Below, piece after piece: positions 9,392 through 18,906 of a stretch of DNA of 64,000 nt. The stretch is from positions 1 through 64,000 of the forward strand of contig NZ_FNJU01000006.1 in assembly GCF_900104555.1 (NCBI RefSeq), written 5' to 3'. Each line of letters opens with the position of its first letter. The first letter of the stretch is position 1. Source of the DNA: Litchfieldia salsa. GTDB lineage: Bacteria > Bacillota > Bacilli > Bacillales > Bacillaceae_L. Made by a program: the position numbers and the translations under genes. The notes beneath the pieces are model-generated. The model did no database searches. It saw nothing but the letters and a program-made list of their open reading frames with translations, and was not told the DNA's origin.

Positions 9392-11200
9392 GTGAAAATC
9401 CATATAGTTCAAAAAGGGGACACTCTTTGGAAAATATCTCAAAAATATGGCGTTGATTTCGAAGAATTAAAAAAACTGAATTCCCAACTGAGCAATCCTG
9501 ATATGATTATGCCAGGGATGAAAATCAAAATCCCTAGTGGGAATGTTCATGTGAAGAAAGAAGCTGTTGTGAATAACAGTCCGGTGAAAGAAAATATCCA
9601 AAAAGAAGCACAAGTAAAAAAAGAAACTCAGGTAAAAAAGGAAAATATTAAAGCTGAGCATCCATACAAAGATCTATCACCAGAACCTAAACCAGTGATG
9701 GATGTTGAAAAAATGCAACCGAAAAAAGAAGTTGCAAATAATGCTCCACCAAAAACTCCATACGTACCAAAGATGCCAACTCAAATTGATGTGGATATTA
9801 ATAATAGTTGGAACGTCAATGCTCCTGAGATTAATATGCCACAGGCTCCAGCTAATATTTTGCCTGGAATGATGAAGCCAGAATTTGATGAAGTGGAATC
9901 TGTTCAAGAAGTAGCTCCACCAAAAATGCCTGAAATGCCAAAGTTGCCTGAGGTACCAGCAGGATACACGCCTCAAATGCCAGTGGCACCTGCTCAAGAT
10001 ACAGATCCATATTGTGAACCGATAACACCTGTAATGCCAGGAGATGGGTTCAATTGTTACCCAGAGGCACCATTTCATGGTGCACCAGCAGGAGTTGGTT
10101 TTCCAGAAGGTTATGCACCAGTTCCGCCAGCTCAAGGTTTTCAACCAGCGGTACCTTCAGAATATGATGATGACGATATAGAATTACCACCTGCACCACC
10201 TTGGAATTTAGGAGCACCAACGACAGGTGCACCATTCACACCAGCACCATATGGAGGATTTGCGGGTCCACAAGTTCCAGGTGTAGGAGCACCAGGTTAC
10301 CCAGGTCCAGAGGCTCCAGGTGGATATTCAGGTTACCCAGGTCCACAACAAGTTCCAGGAATGGACTATCAAGGATACCCAGGACCTGTTGATACTGATG
10401 AAACAGATCTTGATGAAGTAGGGTATCAGGTTCCTCAAGGGATGCCAATGGGATATCAACCAGCACCGTTTCCACAAGGTGGCCAAATGGGATATCAACC
10501 AGCACCGTTTCCACAAGGTGGTCAAATGGGTTATCAACCAGCACCGTTTCCACAAGGTGGTCAAATGGGATATCAACCAGCACCGTTTCCACAAGGTGGT
10601 CAAATGGGTTATCAACCAGCACCATACCCACTAGGCGGACCTATGCAGGTACCAGGGCAAGGATTATCACCAGCACCTGGAATGCAAGCTCCACCAGCTA
10701 CAATGCGTGATTGTGGATGTGGTGGACCACAAGGTTATCCTGGTTACGGTCCTTTGCAAGGAGGATATCCAGAAGCAATGCCAGGATATGGAGCACCAAT
10801 GCAAGGAGGATATCCAGAAGCAATGCCAGGATATGGAGCACCAATGCAAGGAGGATATCCGGAAGGAGTGCCAGGATATGGACCACCAATGCAGGGTGGT
10901 TATCAAGGTGCAACGCCAGGATATCCAACACCAGTGCAAGGTTATCCAGGAGCAGTACCAGGATATGGGGCACCAGTACAAGGAGGTTACCCAGAGGTAG
11001 CGCCGGGATATGGAGCACCAACCCAAGGATACGGAGCACCAGTTCAAGGTGGATATCCGGGAATGGCTCCAGGATTTGCAGGTCCGACCCAGGGTTATCC
11101 GGGTTTAACACCACAAGGTATGTTTGGAACTAGTCCTTATGATCCAACACGTCATCCTATGTTTGAATTCCCAGACTTTGATGATGAATCTGATGACTAA
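9392..11200 (+). CDS. safA: Spore coat assembly protein SafA (LysM, repeat-rich)
   Basis: SafA is an inner-coat morphogenetic protein placed at the spore cortex through its LysM domain. The 602-residue protein begins with one LysM domain (about 1-48; HIVQKGDTLWKISQKYGVD). A Lys/Glu-rich linker follows, then a Pro/Gly/Tyr/Gln-rich region with near-identical tandem repeats: a 13-residue unit GYQPAPFPQGGQM five times and a 15-residue unit GGYPEAMPGYGAPMQ with degenerate copies. It ends in an acidic tail. The GTG at 9392 was chosen because AGGAGGGG lies 8 bases upstream. Low-complexity DNA opens several other frames here; they are artefacts. Confidence 0.9.
   Translation: MKIHIVQKGDTLWKISQKYGVDFEELKKLNSQLSNPDMIMPGMKIKIPSGNVHVKKEAVVNNSPVKENIQKEAQVKKETQVKKENIKAEHPYKDLSPEPKPVMDVEKMQPKKEVANNAPPKTPYVPKMPTQIDVDINNSWNVNAPEINMPQAPANILPGMMKPEFDEVESVQEVAPPKMPEMPKLPEVPAGYTPQMPVAPAQDTDPYCEPITPVMPGDGFNCYPEAPFHGAPAGVGFPEGYAPVPPAQGFQPAVPSEYDDDDIELPPAPPWNLGAPTTGAPFTPAPYGGFAGPQVPGVGAPGYPGPEAPGGYSGYPGPQQVPGMDYQGYPGPVDTDETDLDEVGYQVPQGMPMGYQPAPFPQGGQMGYQPAPFPQGGQMGYQPAPFPQGGQMGYQPAPFPQGGQMGYQPAPYPLGGPMQVPGQGLSPAPGMQAPPATMRDCGCGGPQGYPGYGPLQGGYPEAMPGYGAPMQGGYPEAMPGYGAPMQGGYPEGVPGYGPPMQGGYQGATPGYPTPVQGYPGAVPGYGAPVQGGYPEVAPGYGAPTQGYGAPVQGGYPGMAPGFAGPTQGYPGLTPQGMFGTSPYDPTRHPMFEFPDFDDESDD
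10451..10645 (+). repeat. 39-bp tandem repeats inside safA
   Basis: Five consecutive 39-bp units start at 10451, 10490, 10529, 10568 and 10607. The first four are almost identical at the DNA level; the fifth is degenerate. Each encodes GYQPAPFPQGGQM. Such identity suggests recent expansion and likely length variation between strains. Confidence 0.9.
10760..11060 (+). repeat. 45-bp degenerate tandem repeats inside safA
   Basis: Two almost identical 45-bp units (10760-10804, 10805-10849) are followed by diverged units. They encode GGYPEAMPGYGAPMQ and variants. Confidence 0.85.
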
Positions 11201-11215
11201 GATAAGGCAATATAT

Positions 11216-11256
11216 AAGCTAAGCTGAGGAGTAAAATCAGCTTAGCTTTTTTGTTT
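11216..11256. terminator. Terminator shared by safA and the opposing small gene
   Basis: Arms AAGCTAAGCTGA and TCAGCTTAGCTT pair perfectly over 12 bp with a 9-base loop and are followed by T-rich sequence. The stop codon of the small gene on the minus strand lies in the right arm. Confidence 0.85.
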
Positions 11257-11469
11257 TTGAAATTGTTTAGGTAATTCGATGTTCTTTGTCCGATAAGTGT
11301 CTGTCTCTTTTACATTAAGTTGAAAGACTTGTTCAGTTTGAGGAGCTCTTTTGGAAGGATCCAAATAAGTAAATGCGATGCCTAAAAGATAACCAAATAG
11401 CATGATGTATTTTTTTGAATCACGAGAATAGCGCTTTTTTCGTTTAAACAAAGTAAACATCCTTTTCAT
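11242..11469 (-). CDS. Small hypothetical membrane protein
   Basis: I do not recognise a family. The 75-residue frame has a very basic N terminus (FKRKKRYSRDSKKY), one likely membrane segment (IMLFGYLLGIAFTYL, about 22-36) and a polar C terminus. It faces safA and coxA and ends inside the safA terminator. The ribosome binding site is weak (no GGAGG before ATG 11469 or the in-frame ATG 11460). It could be a real small sporulation-region protein or a chance frame. Confidence 0.45.
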   Translation of the reverse strand: MKRMFTLFKRKKRYSRDSKKYIMLFGYLLGIAFTYLDPSKRAPQTEQVFQLNVKETDTYRTKNIELPKQFQKQKS

Positions 11470-11636
11470 TAACTTATGTTAACATTTTAAACTAAAAACA
11501 ATTTTTTATGCCTTAATTAAATCTCCTTTAGCTGGTTTCAAATAACTAACAACTATAAAATTGACCACAATCAGACATGCTAAATATGAGCGTCAAAAGA
11601 GACTTTTTGATGTGAAGTCAAAAGGGGGTAATTGCG

Positions 11637-12587
11637 TTGAGGAAAACACTTTTTACATTGTCTGCAACGGCAATCATGATGGGTGGTCTTGTTGGATGTG
11701 CTGGTAACAACGATGGTGCAATGGATGCTAGATATAACGATACTGCAAGTCCATTTGGTTATTACTCAAACGAAAACACGAACCGTAACGGCAATTCACG
11801 CACAATGACAGACAATGACGGCCCGATTCCTGAAATGATGGATCGTACAGTTGGCGATAATGAAAATAGTAACAAGGATAACAAGGGGTCAAAAACAAAC
11901 AGAAATACAAACAGAAACAATTTCGGCACATTAGGTGAAAATCGTGATTCACAAGCACGAATTAATACGACAGAACCGCATTTAAGTAACAATTTCTTTA
12001 GTGGGATTAGAAATAATCCTAACAATAGATTTGGAACTGCAGGTGCCGGAAGAGCTGGAGATTATGGGGCAATACCATTTAGTCGAGGATATAACAATTA
12101 TGCAACACCAGGAAACCCATATGTTAATCATGGTAACCGAACATTAACTCATAATGGCCATGGTTATGCTGACACAAATTATCATGGTCATATCAATGAT
12201 ACAACAGATCAAGCAAGATCTTCAGCATATTATAGCAACTATAATGGTGAATTAACGGATCGAATTGTTGAGAAAGTTGAAGATATTAAAAACGTTGAAG
12301 ACGCTCATGCTGTCATGATGGGAGACAACGTGTTGGTTGCTATTGACACAAATGATGACAATGATAAAAATGTGATCAACCAAGTTGAGAAAAAGGTTAA
12401 ATCTTTAGCAAAAGGGAAAGACGTTAGAGTAGTAACAGATGAGGCTACCTATACTCGTGTTCGTGATATCAACAATGACATGAGAAACGGTGAAACAACA
12501 AGAGATACAATTAATGAGGACCTTGGTGATTTATTTGAGAATATTGGGCAAACACTTCGCCGTCCTTTTGAAACAAATAACGGATAA
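11637..12587 (+). CDS. coxA: Sporulation lipoprotein, YhcN/YlaJ family (CoxA-like)
   Basis: The 316-residue protein starts with a lipoprotein signal peptide (GGLVGC, cysteine near residue 21). A long Asn/Arg/Gly-rich low-complexity region (about 25-200) follows. The C-terminal YhcN/YlaJ domain (about 205-290; TDRIVEKVEDIKNVEDAHAV and GKDVRVVTDEATY) is typical of proteins in the spore cortex or inner membrane. Its place after safA matches coxA of B. subtilis, which encodes a cortex protein; the symbol rests mainly on synteny. The TTG start has AAAGGGGG 8 bases upstream. Confidence 0.8.
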   Translation: MRKTLFTLSATAIMMGGLVGCAGNNDGAMDARYNDTASPFGYYSNENTNRNGNSRTMTDNDGPIPEMMDRTVGDNENSNKDNKGSKTNRNTNRNNFGTLGENRDSQARINTTEPHLSNNFFSGIRNNPNNRFGTAGAGRAGDYGAIPFSRGYNNYATPGNPYVNHGNRTLTHNGHGYADTNYHGHINDTTDQARSSAYYSNYNGELTDRIVEKVEDIKNVEDAHAVMMGDNVLVAIDTNDDNDKNVINQVEKKVKSLAKGKDVRVVTDEATYTRVRDINNDMRNGETTRDTINEDLGDLFENIGQTLRRPFETNNG

Positions 12588-12598
12588 CGTTGAAAAGT

Positions 12599-12627
12599 AG
12601 TCAACCAAATTGGTTGGCTATTTTTTT
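12599..12627 (+). terminator. Terminator after the coxA-like gene
   Basis: The hairpin AGTCAACCAA / TTGGTTGGCT is followed by TATTTTTTT. Confidence 0.8.
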
Positions 12628-12760
12628 ACATAATTTTGGATAAAACTATAATTAATGGTCAAACTATCTTTATCAAAGGGTAATTGTAAATAAATATAGC
12701 AAATGAACGGGTTAAAGGTTAATGTCTTGTCGTAAAGTACTAATTGTATGAGGTGATAAT

Positions 12761-13312
12761 ATGTTACGAACGATTACATATTCAATGATGGTAGGAATCC
12801 TTTTGATTTTATCAGGATTTATTTCAGATACAGAGCAACAAAGCTTAAATCAAGATAAAAATCAGAAACAAGTAGAATATGAAGATGGTAACGGATTGAA
12901 TAATCCTCAAGTCTTAACCGTCATTTTAGAACGAGTGTATTTGGATGGAGAAGTTAGTGAAGAGATTATGGAGGAAACCATTTGGGCTATGGAGGATTTC
13001 CTAGCACAATATGAAAACTGGCAGCTCATCTACCAAGATGAAGAACAAGTTGTGTTTCAGCAGCATGTAGATGATATATCTCCACTTTTAAAATCAAATG
13101 GATATTTCGGAATTAGCGATGAAGGTGTACTTACGATTTTTGATGGTCGACCAAATTCATCGAACAAAGTAATTCAATCTTTTTTTCAAATTGATATCGA
13201 AAGGCTTGAAAGTAGACAGCATGACTTGTTGAAAAAAGGAATTAAGGTCGGAAATAAGGCTGAATATATTAATGTGCTCGAAACCTATCGAACATTTACA
13301 TCATCCCCATGA
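12761..13312 (+). CDS. bofC: Forespore regulator BofC
   Basis: BofC is an intercompartmental checkpoint protein that restrains SpoIVB-triggered pro-sigma-K processing. The 183 residues have an N-terminal membrane/signal segment (about 5-22). The BofC domains include VILERVYLDGEVSEE, the conserved DDISPLLKSNGYFGISDEG and IQSFFQIDIERLESR. A GAGGTG ribosome binding site precedes ATG 12761. It sits before ruvA, as in B. subtilis. Confidence 0.93.
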   Translation: MLRTITYSMMVGILLILSGFISDTEQQSLNQDKNQKQVEYEDGNGLNNPQVLTVILERVYLDGEVSEEIMEETIWAMEDFLAQYENWQLIYQDEEQVVFQQHVDDISPLLKSNGYFGISDEGVLTIFDGRPNSSNKVIQSFFQIDIERLESRQHDLLKKGIKVGNKAEYINVLETYRTFTSSP

Positions 13313-13329
13313 AATTCTATTGTGAAGAG

Positions 13330-13354
13330 AGACTAGCATGTCTAGTCTTTTTTC
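13330..13354 (+). terminator. Terminator after bofC
   Basis: AGACTAG (13330-13336) and CTAGTCT (13342-13348) pair across a 5-base loop and run into a T tract. Confidence 0.75.
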
Positions 13355-13391
13355 TATTTCGCTTTCTTTATAGATTGCTACTTTGAAAGCC

Positions 13392-13509
13392 GCAGGCTGA
13401 ATACACTTCGCGTCTGGCGGGTGACCAGTGAGCCTCCTCGTCGCTAAAGCTCCTGTGGGGTCTTACTTTGGCCACTAGTCCCGCAGGAGTCTACGTGTAT
13501 TCAGCCTGC
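13392..13509. repeat. 118-bp inverted-repeat element, copy B
   Basis: The ends are perfect 15-bp inverted repeats, GCAGGCTGAATACAC and its complement. The interior carries GAGCCTCCTCGTC and CCCGCAGGAGTC. The sequence equals the inverse of copy C (57839-57956) with about nine differences. It lies between the bofC terminator and ruvA; apart from a GAGAAAACAGCCTT tract shared with copy C's flank, nothing else is seen in 13355-13667. Confidence 0.85.
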
Positions 13510-13667
13510 TAGAAGTCAACTTTTCATCGTTTATGTCAATAAAAAGAAATTGTGAGAAAACAGCCTTCTATTTAATCATAACAATTCTTCTCTTATCGTT
13601 TTCTATGTCTTTTCTGAATGAATATGATAAAATGGGGTACAGCAAAGAAGAGGAGAGATCATTGTAA

Positions 13668-14282
13668 GTGATAGAGTTTATTAGAGGTTATATTGACTAT
13701 GTGAATCCAGAATATATAGTAGTAGAAAATAATGGAATAGGTTATTTGATTTATACGCCTAATCCTTTTGTATTTAGCAAAAATGATAAAGACATAATAA
13801 CGATTTATACATATCAACATGTACGTGAAGATGTTCTAGCACTCTATGGTTTTAAGACAAGGGAAGAAAGAGCATTATTTATGAAGCTTCTAAATGTGTC
13901 TGGTATTGGTCCTAAAGGTGGACTAGCTATTTTAGCTTCAGGCCAACCACAGCAAGTTGTTGCTGCAATCGAAAATGAGGATGAAACATTTCTTGTGAAG
14001 TTTCCTGGTGTAGGAAAGAAAACAGCGCGACAGATTATATTAGATTTAAAAGGAAAGCTTACAGACTTACTTTCATATACGGATATTGATTTGTTTTCAG
14101 ATGATTATGAAGTAGAAACAAAGACACCAGCCTCTTCAACTGCTCTTGAAGAAGCAGTCGAAGCGTTAAAGGTATTAGGATTTGCAGAGCGAGAGCTAAA
14201 CAAAGTTGTCCCAAAATTAATTGGTGAGGTAATGACAACTGATCAGTATATTAAGAAAGCCTTACAAATGCTTTTAAAATAG
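13668..14282 (+). CDS. ruvA: Holliday junction branch migration protein RuvA
   Basis: RuvA binds Holliday junctions as a tetramer and loads the RuvB motor. The 204 residues contain the N-terminal OB fold ([20 protein letters not shown]), a helix-hairpin-helix region ([12 protein letters not shown] and [16 protein letters not shown]) and the C-terminal RuvB-binding domain. The GTG start at 13668 follows AGGAG by 12 bases; no nearer in-frame start exists. It is 12 bp upstream of ruvB, forming an operon. Confidence 0.97.
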   Translation: MIEFIRGYIDYVNPEYIVVENNGIGYLIYTPNPFVFSKNDKDIITIYTYQHVREDVLALYGFKTREERALFMKLLNVSGIGPKGGLAILASGQPQQVVAAIENEDETFLVKFPGVGKKTARQIILDLKGKLTDLLSYTDIDLFSDDYEVETKTPASSTALEEAVEALKVLGFAERELNKVVPKLIGEVMTTDQYIKKALQMLLK

Positions 14283-14294
14283 GGGGTGAAGAAC

Positions 14295-15296
14295 GTGGAG
14301 GATCGCCTAGTATCTGGTGAAACAGACTTTGAGGAATCATCGTTTGAACAAAGTTTAAGACCCCAGACTCTTGACCAATATATCGGGCAAACAAAGGTGA
14401 AAGAAAATCTGGCAATCTTTATTAAAGCCGCGAAAATGAGAGAAGAAACTCTTGATCATGTATTGTTATATGGTCCACCAGGCCTTGGTAAGACAACGCT
14501 TGCGACTATCATTGCCAATGAAATGGGTGTAAATATACGAACCACTTCAGGTCCAGCGATTGAGCGGCCTGGAGATCTTGCTGCGATTTTAACGGCATTA
14601 GAGCCTGGAGATGTATTATTTATAGATGAAATTCATCGCCTGCATCGAACAATTGAAGAGGTGCTATATCCTGCAATGGAAGACTTCTGTTTGGATATAG
14701 TCATTGGAAAAGGACCAGGTGCTCGGTCAGTTCGGCTCGATTTACCGCCATTTACGTTAGTTGGAGCGACGACTAGAGCAGGATCTTTGTCAGCGCCTTT
14801 ACGAGACCGGTTCGGAGTATTAAGTAGATTAGAGTATTATAATGAGCATCAATTATCAGATATTGTTGAGCGAACTGGTGTCATTCTTGATGTGGAAATT
14901 GATGAGAATGCTGCAAGTGAAATTGCTAGACGATCTAGAGGAACCCCCCGTATCGCAAATCGCTTATTAAGGCGTGTTCGTGATTATGCGCAAGTAAGTG
15001 GCGAGGGGATTATTACGGAAGAAATTGCACAATCCTCCTTAGAATTACTGCAGGTTGACCGTTTAGGATTAGATCATATTGACCATAAATTACTTAAAGG
15101 GATCATTGAGAAATTTCGAGGTGGTCCAGTCGGTCTTGATACAATTGCTGCTACCATTGGGGAAGAATCACATACAATTGAAGATGTATATGAACCTTAT
15201 TTATTACAAATTGGTTTTTTACAGCGCACACCAAGAGGACGAATTGTAACGGAAGAAGTCTATCGACATTTTCAGTTGGACTTGCCAAAGGAGTGA
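14295..15296 (+). CDS. ruvB: Holliday junction ATPase RuvB
   Basis: RuvB is the AAA+ motor for branch migration. The 333 residues show Walker [12 protein letters not shown], Walker B FIDEIHRL, sensor GATTRAG, and the C-terminal winged helix ending near [14 protein letters not shown] 14295 is chosen because the N terminus EDRLVSGE aligns with the usual family start and AGGGGGTGA is correctly spaced; the in-frame GTG at 14286 lies within that ribosome binding site. Confidence 0.97.
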   Translation: MEDRLVSGETDFEESSFEQSLRPQTLDQYIGQTKVKENLAIFIKAAKMREETLDHVLLYGPPGLGKTTLATIIANEMGVNIRTTSGPAIERPGDLAAILTALEPGDVLFIDEIHRLHRTIEEVLYPAMEDFCLDIVIGKGPGARSVRLDLPPFTLVGATTRAGSLSAPLRDRFGVLSRLEYYNEHQLSDIVERTGVILDVEIDENAASEIARRSRGTPRIANRLLRRVRDYAQVSGEGIITEEIAQSSLELLQVDRLGLDHIDHKLLKGIIEKFRGGPVGLDTIAATIGEESHTIEDVYEPYLLQIGFLQRTPRGRIVTEEVYRHFQLDLPKE

Positions 15297-15300
15297 GATA

Positions 15301-15492
15301 ATGGGAAAAATGTTTATCGTCATTGGCATTGTTTTCGTTTTGATCGGATTGATTTGGCAACTAATTGGGAAACTACCAGGAGACATTGTCTTTAAAAAAG
15401 GAAATACAACCGTGTACTTCCCGATTGTTACCTCAATTGTCGTTAGCATTGTCTTATCATTAGTCTTTTATGTAATTGGTCGTTTTCGTTAA
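15301..15492 (+). CDS. yrzS: DUF2905 family small membrane protein
   Basis: The 63-residue protein has two hydrophobic helices (about 5-24 and 41-60) separated by KLPGDIVFKKGNTTVYFPI, the DUF2905 signature. Function is unknown. It begins 4 bp after ruvB and is probably co-transcribed with ruvAB, as in B. subtilis. Confidence 0.85.
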   Translation: MGKMFIVIGIVFVLIGLIWQLIGKLPGDIVFKKGNTTVYFPIVTSIVVSIVLSLVFYVIGRFR

Positions 15493-15515
15493 AATAATAA
15501 AGCGGGACTAAATAG

Positions 15516-15550
15516 GTCCCACAAGTGGTGCCTGGCACCGTTAGTGGGAC
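15516..15550. repeat. Nested palindrome with GGTGCC-GGCACC core
   Basis: Outer arms GTCCCAC (15516-15522) and GTGGGAC (15544-15550) enclose GGTGCC-T-GGCACC (15527-15539). Related cores occur at 39303-39315 and 40308-40320. No T tract follows, so it is not a typical terminator. Confidence 0.8.
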
Positions 15551-15593
15551 GGATGTTGTCCCGTCATTAAGGTTATAGGAATAGGTGAACATG

Positions 15594-16622
15594 ATGAAGG
15601 TTGAATTATTTGATTTTGATTTACCAGAGGAGTTAATTGCACAGACACCACTTGAAGATCGTGAGGCTTCTCGTCTAATGGTTTTGGATAAGAACTCAGG
15701 GCAAATAAGACATTCGCACTTTAGGTCCGTTCTAGACTATTTACAAGAGGGAGATTGTCTTGTTTTGAATGATACAAGAGTCCTTCCTGCAAGATTATTT
15801 GGGACGAAAGATGATACTGGTGCGAAGGTAGAAGTGTTATTATTAAAACAAACTGAAGGAGATAATTGGGAGACTCTTGTGAAGCCTGCCAAACGTATTA
15901 AGGTTGGCTCGGTTATTTCATTTGGTGACGGATTATTAAAGGCGGTTTGTACGGCTGAAAGTGAACATGGTGGTAGATATCTAACATTTCAGTACGATGG
16001 CATCTTCTATGAAGTGTTAGAGCAACTGGGTGAGATGCCATTACCACCATATATTAAAGAGCAGCTTGATGACCGTGAGCGTTATCAAACGGTATTTGCC
16101 AAGGAACGTGGGTCAGCTGCGGCACCAACGGCAGGGTTGCATTTTACAGAACAGCTACTCCAAGATATAAGGGATAAGGGTGTTCATGTGGCTTTTATTA
16201 CCTTACATGTGGGTTTAGGAACTTTTAGACCAATGAGTGTGGAAAATATCGATGAGCACGAAATGCATGCTGAATTTTATCAGATGACTGAAGGCACTGC
16301 ACGTCTTTTAAATAAGGTGAAACAAGATGGTGGGAAAATAATATCGGTAGGTACGACATCAACAAGAACGCTTGAAACCATAGCTAGAGACAATGAAGGT
16401 CAGTTTGTAGAAAGCAGTGGTTGGACCGATATCTTTATTTTTCCTGGATATACATATAAGGCGATTGATGGGTTAATCACCAATTTTCATTTACCAAAAT
16501 CAACACTTATCATGTTAGTTAGTGCACTTGCAGGAAGAGAAAATGTACTACAAGCATATGAGGAAGCTGTTAAAGAAAGATACCGATTCTTCAGCTTTGG
16601 CGATGCGATGTTAATCATTTAG
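15594..16622 (+). CDS. queA: S-adenosylmethionine:tRNA ribosyltransferase-isomerase
   Basis: QueA transfers the ribosyl group of AdoMet to preQ1 in tRNA, making epoxyqueuosine at wobble G34. The 342 residues begin [19 protein letters not shown], the usual family N terminus, and include [23 protein letters not shown] and [11 protein letters not shown] 15594 is preferred for its spacing from AGGTG; ATG 15591 and GTG 15585 are in frame. The gene is paired with tgt. Confidence 0.97.
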   Translation: MKVELFDFDLPEELIAQTPLEDREASRLMVLDKNSGQIRHSHFRSVLDYLQEGDCLVLNDTRVLPARLFGTKDDTGAKVEVLLLKQTEGDNWETLVKPAKRIKVGSVISFGDGLLKAVCTAESEHGGRYLTFQYDGIFYEVLEQLGEMPLPPYIKEQLDDRERYQTVFAKERGSAAAPTAGLHFTEQLLQDIRDKGVHVAFITLHVGLGTFRPMSVENIDEHEMHAEFYQMTEGTARLLNKVKQDGGKIISVGTTSTRTLETIARDNEGQFVESSGWTDIFIFPGYTYKAIDGLITNFHLPKSTLIMLVSALAGRENVLQAYEEAVKERYRFFSFGDAMLII

Positions 16623-16669
16623 ATTAAATGGCTATTAATGCAGGAATCTAAATAAATTATTTTATATGA

Positions 16670-17839
<1,170 letters not shown>

Positions 17840-17971
17840 CTTGTTACGGTAGTGGAGCTAACGTTAGTCAATTTCAGTTATACGTAAATTCCGTTATCAT
17901 CCGATTTTGACTATTCATTTTATAGGTGAAAGTTCAAAGTGAAAAGTATCTTTTGAAAGGGGTGAAAAAGA

Positions 17972-18235
17972 ATGGAAGGAATTTTAGGTACAGTTGGTCC
18001 TTTAATCTTAATGTTTGCGATTTTTTATTTTCTATTAATTCGTCCACAACAAAAACGTCAAAAGGCTGTTGCGAAAATGCAATCAGATCTTAAAAAGGGC
18101 GATAAAGTTGTGACAATTGGTGGTATGCATGGAATCGTTGATGGTATTGATGAAGAAAAGGTCATCGTTAAAGCAGGCGATGGAGCTCGTCTTACATATG
18201 ATCGACAAGCAATCCGTGATGTGAAGAACGACTAA
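17972..18235 (+). CDS. yajC: Preprotein translocase subunit YajC
   Basis: YajC is a small auxiliary membrane protein of the SecDF complex. The 87 residues have one membrane helix (about 5-23; LILMFAIFYFLLIRPQQKRQK) and a basic/acidic cytoplasmic domain with GDKVVTIGGMHGIV. AAGGGGTG precedes the ATG. It follows tgt, the common bacterial arrangement; secDF is 5.4 kb downstream. Confidence 0.95.
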   Translation: MEGILGTVGPLILMFAIFYFLLIRPQQKRQKAVAKMQSDLKKGDKVVTIGGMHGIVDGIDEEKVIVKAGDGARLTYDRQAIRDVKND

Positions 18236-18247
18236 CATATTAATAAA

Positions 18248-18282
18248 AAAGAAGCTGATCCATAGGAACAGCTTCTTTTTTA
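18248..18282. terminator. Terminator shared by yajC and yrzE
   Basis: AAAGAAGCTG and CAGCTTCTTT form a 10-bp stem with an 11-base loop and a T tract on the + strand and A-rich sequence on the other side. It lies between convergent genes. Confidence 0.85.
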
Positions 18283-18669
18283 TTAAGCATTATTTCTAGT
18301 TGGTGGTGTGGTCATATTCACCCCGAAGATTCCACCAATCATTGCTGTAGCCAGGAATCCAAGGTGATAAATGCTTTGCTCTGTTGAAAAGAGGGTATCA
18401 TGTCCTAAATACTGAAATAAGAAGACGATTAAGCTGTATAGAATTCCTGTGGCACCACCCATTAACCATCCTTTTTCTTTTCCTTTTCCGCCAGACACAA
18501 ATCCTCCAACAAATAAGGTTAAAAAAGAGATCGCTAGAATAATCCATGTGAGTGATTCTTCTTCTATTGATGTGAATTTTAATAATAATGAGAAGATTAA
18601 GCTTGTTAAGATAATAATGATAAAAATCGTCGCAACCCCATAACCTGTAGCCAATCCAATTTTCTTCAT
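18283..18669 (-). CDS. yrzE: TIGR04086 family membrane protein (YrzE)
   Basis: The 128-residue integral membrane protein has four predicted helices (about 10-32, 41-60, 69-90, 100-118) and glycine-rich turns such as FVGGFVSGGKGKEKGWLMGG. It matches the YrzE-type family found next to yajC in bacilli; function is unknown. The ATG is preceded by GGAGGAAA on the minus strand. Confidence 0.8.
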   Translation of the reverse strand: MKKIGLATGYGVATIFIIIILTSLIFSLLLKFTSIEEESLTWIILAISFLTLFVGGFVSGGKGKEKGWLMGGATGILYSLIVFLFQYLGHDTLFSTEQSIYHLGFLATAMIGGIFGVNMTTPPTRNNA

Positions 18670-18817
18670 TTTTTTTCCTCCTCCCCAACCGTCATTTCTA
18701 TTTAGACAAACAGAACTGTCCTAGTACGAGCATATTCATGTGCAAAAAAAAATAGAATACAAATATTTTTTGGGACTACCATCATATGATGTAGAAGGGA
18801 ATAGTTTTGAATGATCA

Positions 18818-18865
18818 TGAGACTGTCCCAAAAGCAAAGTGTCGGGCACTTATGGGACGGCCTCA
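18818..18865. repeat. Nested GTCCCA...TGGGAC palindrome before the ArsB/NhaD gene
   Basis: TGAGACTGTCCCA and TGGGACGGCCTCA flank AAGTGTCGGGCACTT. The architecture matches 15516-15550 although the central palindrome sequence differs. It lacks a T tract. Confidence 0.7.
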
Positions 18866-18906
18866 TTTATTTTTGAAGTGATGTGGACATGGAAGGGGAT
18901 CGAAGA

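Noticed and set aside
9677-11114. Several long open frames on both strands overlapping safA (up to 155 codons)
   Set aside because: They arise from the repeat-rich, low-complexity coding sequence. They lack ribosome binding sites, and their translations are biased (Trp/His/Leu-rich or Arg/Ser-rich).
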